A stretch of DNA of 8,721 nt from an uncultured Alcaligenaceae bacterium. Its GTDB lineage: Bacteria > Pseudomonadota > Gammaproteobacteria > Burkholderiales > Burkholderiaceae_B. A program made the position numbers and the translations under genes. The notes under the pieces are model-generated. The model saw only the letters and a list, made by a program, of their open reading frames with translations, was not told the origin of the DNA and ran no database searches. Positions within the stretch are counted from its first letter, which is position 1. Each line of letters begins with the position of its first letter. Of this stretch, positions 5,635 through 8,721 are shown piece after piece. The stretch lies in the NCBI GenBank assembly GCA_937897265.1, contig CALCPT010000614.1:1-8721 (forward strand). The letters are read 5' to 3'.

Positions 5635-6630
5635 ATGCTAGAAAAATTGATGAAAAACGCACTTCGCACAGGGCTATCTTTTTTGGGGATGACGCTGATT
5701 GCAGCGGCTACGCCTGCTTTGGCGCAGAACACGTTTCCAAATAAGCCGCTTCGATTGATTGTGCCTTTCGCCCCAGGTGGCGTCACCGATACAAGCGGTC
5801 GCTTAATCGCCGATCAACTATCTCGTCGTATCGGGCAATCAATCATTGTTGAAAATAAAGCGGGCGCCTCGGGCAATATCGGTGCGGCAATGGTTGCCAA
5901 CTCTGAACCCGATGGCTACACCTTAGTGCTTGGTTTTGATGGCACCATTGTGATTAACCCACATGTGTTCCCTTCAATGCCTTTAGATACGCTTAAAGAC
6001 CTGACGCCGATCGGCAAAATTGGCGAAACCATCTTGATACTGTTGGCGTATCCAAAATTCGAAGCGCAAACACTGCAAGAGATTATTGCCCTGTCCAAAC
6101 AACCCGGCAAAGTGATTAATTTTGGCTCGTCTGGGGTCGCAAGCCCACAGCATATTGCCGTCGAATTGCTCAATCAGCAAACAGGCTCAAAGCTGGTACA
6201 CGTGCCGTATAAAGGTGGTGGTCAAGCCATGATTGATGTGCAAGCAGGAGTGATCCCACTGGTCTTTACCGCCGTCGCTGGAGGCTATACCTATGTCAAA
6301 AGTGGTCGTCTTAACGCTGTTGCCGTGTCAAGCGAAAAGCGTGCAGCATCGCTACCTGATGTGCCAACCTTTATTGAAAGTGGTATCAAAGACTTTGTGG
6401 CAAGTGGCTGGGTAGGTATTTTTGCACCCTCTAAAGTGCCACGCCCAGTCATTGACTATCTCAATAAAGAACTCAATGCAGTGTTATCAACGCCTGAAGT
6501 CATCGCCCGGCTCGGTACCCTTGGGATTGAAGCCTCACCTGGCACGCCCGAAAAATTCAGCAAAGAAATCGCTGCAGATTTCAAGCGCTATGGTGAGGTG
6601 ATTAAAGCGGCTAATATCAAAGCTGAGTAA
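5635..6630 (+). CDS. TctC/Bug-family periplasmic solute-binding protein (copy 2)
   Basis: This is a second periplasmic carboxylate receptor of the Bug family, 331 residues. The signal peptide has a basic start, a hydrophobic core at about 13-25 and a TPALA end at 26-30, with cleavage before QNTFPNKPLRLIVPF. The ligand loop is the canonical APGGVTD, unlike copy 1. Other family features are IIVENKAGASGNIGA, PDGYTL, VPYKGGGQAMIDVQAG, LPDVPTF and a C-terminal LGIEASPGTPE segment. ATG 5635 is chosen for AAGGAA at 5624-5629; the ATG at 5650 would also leave a usable signal peptide. It lies 164 bases after the hydro-lyase small subunit on the same strand and may share its transcript, so it probably captures the substrate of that pathway. 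The two TctC copies differ widely and are not a recent duplication. No TctA/TctB genes are adjacent. Confidence 0.92.
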   Translation: MLEKLMKNALRTGLSFLGMTLIAAATPALAQNTFPNKPLRLIVPFAPGGVTDTSGRLIADQLSRRIGQSIIVENKAGASGNIGAAMVANSEPDGYTLVLGFDGTIVINPHVFPSMPLDTLKDLTPIGKIGETILILLAYPKFEAQTLQEIIALSKQPGKVINFGSSGVASPQHIAVELLNQQTGSKLVHVPYKGGGQAMIDVQAGVIPLVFTAVAGGYTYVKSGRLNAVAVSSEKRAASLPDVPTFIESGIKDFVASGWVGIFAPSKVPRPVIDYLNKELNAVLSTPEVIARLGTLGIEASPGTPEKFSKEIAADFKRYGEVIKAANIKAE

Positions 6631-6668
6631 ATAATTTTTTCACTTCGTTGCACTCAGCGATCAAGAGC

Positions 6669-6707
6669 GGCGTGGCAAGTGTTGATTAATCTAACACCAG
6701 CCACGCC
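6669..6707. terminator. Perfect 8-bp stem hairpin spanning the 3' end of the AEC gene
   Basis: GGCGTGGC (6669-6676) and GCCACGCC (6700-6707) pair perfectly. Inside them GTGTT (6679-6683) and AACAC (6693-6697) add a second helix after a 2x2 mismatch. The structure lies at the convergent ends of the second TctC gene (stop at 6630) and the AEC gene, and it contains the AEC stop codon. No U-run follows on either strand, so it is not a canonical intrinsic terminator. It may protect 3' ends or act as a bidirectional transcript boundary. Confidence 0.35.
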
Positions 6708-7612
6708 ACAAACGGTACTGTCACAACACTGATAACTGTTGAGGCAACGATCACCGCCGACACGCGTTCGGGGTCGGCGCGATAGCGTTGCGCTAACACA
6801 AAGATATGCCCGGCAGAGGGCAGTGAGGCAATCACAACGCCTGTTTGCCACCAAAAGGGTTCAAGCCCCAGCAGCTTGGCCAGCACCAACCAAATCAATA
6901 CCGGATACAACGCGAGCTTAGCCACCGCAATCGATAGCGCAGCCATAAGCCCGGCGCGGTCGATCTTTTGAACTGCTAGGGCTGCGCCCAGTGCAAACAG
7001 AGCGGTTGGACCCGCAGCGCCCCCCATGATGGTCAAAAACTGTTCTAGGGGCAGCGGCAGAGCAGTGTTTGTAGCGGCCAGCGTCACACCAACCAAAATG
7101 GCTAACACGACCGGATTTAACAGCGTGCTACGAAAAATAATTTGACCAATTTTTGCATTGACGTTTTCGCTAACACTCATCAACGCACTGCCCAGCGACA
7201 ACAGAAGCATCACTTCGACCATGATCGCCATGGCGAGGGGGCCCGCACCACGCGCGCCAAAGAACGCCAGCATGATCGGGGGGCCCAGAAAACCAATATT
7301 GCCTAACGAAGCGGTGGTCGCGTGCGCGGCTGCGACACTGGTGTTTTTGTTCACAACACGCGATACGAAAAACACTAAGCAAAAGATGCTAAGCCCACAA
7401 ACCAGATAGCCAAAATAAAAGCGCGTATCGAAGGCAACCGATAACGGCTGGGTTGAGATCAAACGGGCGATCAGCGCCGGCAGGGCGAACCGAACCGAGA
7501 AGGTACCCAAGATATCGATAGTGCCAGCAGGCACCCAACCCAAACTCGCAGCCGCCCAGCCGGCCGCCACAATGCCAAAGATCGGCAGACTGAGAAGAAA
7601 GAAGTCAATCAT
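6686..7612 (-). CDS. AEC-family (auxin efflux carrier/MdcF-like) inner-membrane transporter
   Basis: This is an inner-membrane secondary carrier of the AEC family. Characterised bacterial members include transporters linked to malonate (MdcF), malate and other carboxylates. The 308-residue product has the usual length and about ten hydrophobic helices: roughly 2-22, 32-53, 65-86, 98-118, 123-146, 163-182, 191-213, 221-248, 256-276 and 285-306. Family-typical segments are GNIGFLGPP (104-112), LLNPVVLAILVG (164-175), AGPTALFALGAALA (200-213) and SLPSAGHIFVLAQRY (263-277). The ATG complementary to 7610-7612 opens directly into the first helix; no good Shine-Dalgarno precedes it. It converges on the second TctC gene with 55 bases between stops. 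It may export or import an acid from the neighbouring pathway, but opposite orientation and its own control region mean that link is inference. Confidence 0.88.
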   Translation of the reverse strand: MIDFFLLSLPIFGIVAAGWAAASLGWVPAGTIDILGTFSVRFALPALIARLISTQPLSVAFDTRFYFGYLVCGLSIFCLVFFVSRVVNKNTSVAAAHATTASLGNIGFLGPPIMLAFFGARGAGPLAMAIMVEVMLLLSLGSALMSVSENVNAKIGQIIFRSTLLNPVVLAILVGVTLAATNTALPLPLEQFLTIMGGAAGPTALFALGAALAVQKIDRAGLMAALSIAVAKLALYPVLIWLVLAKLLGLEPFWWQTGVVIASLPSAGHIFVLAQRYRADPERVSAVIVASTVISVVTVPFVAWLVLD

Positions 7613-7636
7613 TGAGGTTGAATTTGTTTGCTACTA

Positions 7637-7936
<300 letters not shown>

Positions 7937-8100
7937 CGTTTAGCTTGATGATGAAATCTGGCTAGCGTACTGGTTCACTTTAAAGGCTATCTAGCTGTTG
8001 CAATCACTAACAATTCAGTAACCAAAGATACCATTTGCGCGTACTTTTTCGAATGGAAATGCCTCACAATAATATTTTTAATTTTGTGATGGAAATACGC

Positions 8101-8406
8101 ATGTCCACGCTCGAATTAGTCGTCGAAAAAAATACTCAAATGGTTGAGCGTCTTGATCGATCGATGGCGCAGCTTACCCAAGCCATGGCTGATTTGCGGG
8201 TGGACATGGTGAAGGGCTTTGCAGACTTACGCCAAGAGATGGCACAGGGCCAGGCTGACTTGCGCAAAGAAGTGGCCGCCGATCACGAGAAGCTACGAAA
8301 TAAAATCGATAAAAATTTTTTCTGGCTGTTATCTGTATATCTCACTACCGTTCTGGGCATTTTGAGCGTGTTGGCTAAATTATTTATTGATGTCTATGCG
8401 AAGTAG
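8101..8406 (+). CDS. Membrane-anchored coiled-coil protein with 11-residue repeats
   Basis: I do not recognise a characterised relative; the layout resembles small coiled-coil/tail-anchored proteins of the DUF1640 kind. The 101-residue product has three parts: an N-terminal helix (1-29), four consecutive 11-residue repeats at 30-73, each with a conserved Leu-Arg near its start (ADLR, ADLR, ADLR, EKLR), and one hydrophobic C-terminal helix at about 73-95. It has no signal peptide, so the coiled coil is expected to face the cytoplasm. ATG 8101 is chosen because GGAAA (8091-8095) precedes it. The frame stays open upstream through ATGs at 8089, 8059 and 8053 to a TTG at 8035, but none has a ribosome site. 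The next gene begins eight bases after its stop, so the two may be co-transcribed. Role unknown. Confidence 0.65.
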   Translation: MSTLELVVEKNTQMVERLDRSMAQLTQAMADLRVDMVKGFADLRQEMAQGQADLRKEVAADHEKLRNKIDKNFFWLLSVYLTTVLGILSVLAKLFIDVYAK

Positions 8407-8414
8407 TCGCGCAA

Positions 8415-8721
8415 ATGAAACTCCGAATTATCGATGGCGTTGAAGTGCATTCTAGCTCAGGCAACGTATATGCTGACCTTGGCTTAGCTGACGCTGAACA
8501 GCTCAAGATTAAAACTGACTTGGTGATCGAAATCAGAAAAACTATTAAGCTGAGTAAAAATCTGAGTTCTTTTGTTGAGAGCGCAAAGAACGATGATTTT
8601 TATTGGGTCGAAAAAATCAAACTCGACTTTGCAATCGAGTTAGACAGATGTCGCCGTGATCTCAATATGACGGCTGCCGAGTTTGCAAGAGAACTTGGTG
8701 TCAGTCGGGCTTATATGTCCA
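8415..8721 (+). CDS. XRE-family antitoxin-like DNA-binding protein, partial
   Basis: The first 102 codons are visible and the frame runs off the right edge. Residues 14-45 (SSGNVYADLGLADAEQL and the KIKTDLVIEIRKTIK helix) closely resemble the N-terminus of COG5606-type XRE antitoxins, where a helix-turn-helix normally follows at once. Here a linker with FYWVEKIKLDFAIELDRCR (62-80) follows instead, then a helix-turn-helix TAAEFARELGVSRAYMS (86-102), which resembles a second XRE group. The protein is probably a cytoplasmic repressor, perhaps the antitoxin of a toxin-antitoxin pair whose partner would lie beyond the window, since no toxin is visible upstream. There is no Shine-Dalgarno; the start lies eight bases after the coiled-coil gene's stop, suggesting coupling. 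The start could be revised. Confidence 0.7.
   Translation, partial: MKLRIIDGVEVHSSSGNVYADLGLADAEQLKIKTDLVIEIRKTIKLSKNLSSFVESAKNDDFYWVEKIKLDFAIELDRCRRDLNMTAAEFARELGVSRAYMS

Noticed and set aside
8035..8100. TTG start at 8035 for the coiled-coil protein
   Set aside because: It is a rare start codon without a ribosome site, and the extra residues show no coiled-coil pattern; ATG 8101 is better placed.
7937..8100. Remnant of a toxin gene upstream of the XRE-like gene
   Set aside because: All three plus-strand frames are broken by stops with no recognisable toxin motif.

Overview
The window looks like chromosomal DNA of a betaproteobacterium, most likely order Burkholderiales (Alcaligenaceae/Burkholderiaceae type). 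The main reasons are two TctC/Bug-type periplasmic binding proteins beside organic-acid catabolic genes, an IbpA-like small heat-shock gene, and a family III CoA-transferase next to a LeuCD-like hydro-lyase and an isocitrate-lyase-superfamily lyase. Genus cannot be named from the sequence alone.

Layout. (1) 1-312, minus: 5' part of an Hsp20/IbpA gene, preceded by a ROSE-like RNA thermometer and a candidate sigma-32 promoter. (2) 486-2619, plus: family III CoA-transferase, then a TctC-type binding protein. (3) 2613-3491, minus: isocitrate lyase/PEP mutase-superfamily lyase, whose 3' end overlaps the TctC gene tail to tail. (4) 3492-3629: divergent control region with a T-N11-A box, a TTGACA hexamer and a strong leader hairpin. 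(5) 3630-5470, plus: large and small subunits of a LeuCD/aconitase-type hydro-lyase, overlapping by ATGA. (6) 5635-6630, plus: a second TctC protein. (7) 6686-7612, minus: AEC-family carrier. (8) 7613-7753: short intergenic region with a palindrome and three tandem 13-bp repeats. (9) 7754-7936, plus: small Cys-rich DUF5522-like protein. (10) 8101-8406, plus: membrane-anchored coiled-coil protein built on 11-residue repeats. (11) 8415-end, plus: start of an antitoxin-like XRE protein. The 7937-8100 gap holds no recognisable gene.

How the genes may work together (inference): the hydro-lyase could interconvert a methyl-branched unsaturated diacid (for example citraconate, mesaconate or dimethylmaleate) and a 2-alkylmalate. 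The lyase could then split that 2-alkylmalate into a 2-oxoacid plus a short acid, and the CoA-transferase would activate a diacid or the released acid. The two TctC proteins and the AEC carrier would handle capture and transport. The chemistry parallels the end of the Eubacterium barkeri nicotinate pathway (dimethylmalate dehydratase and dimethylmalate lyase), but the real substrate cannot be read from sequence. No TctA/TctB membrane subunits and no regulator gene for this block lie in the window.
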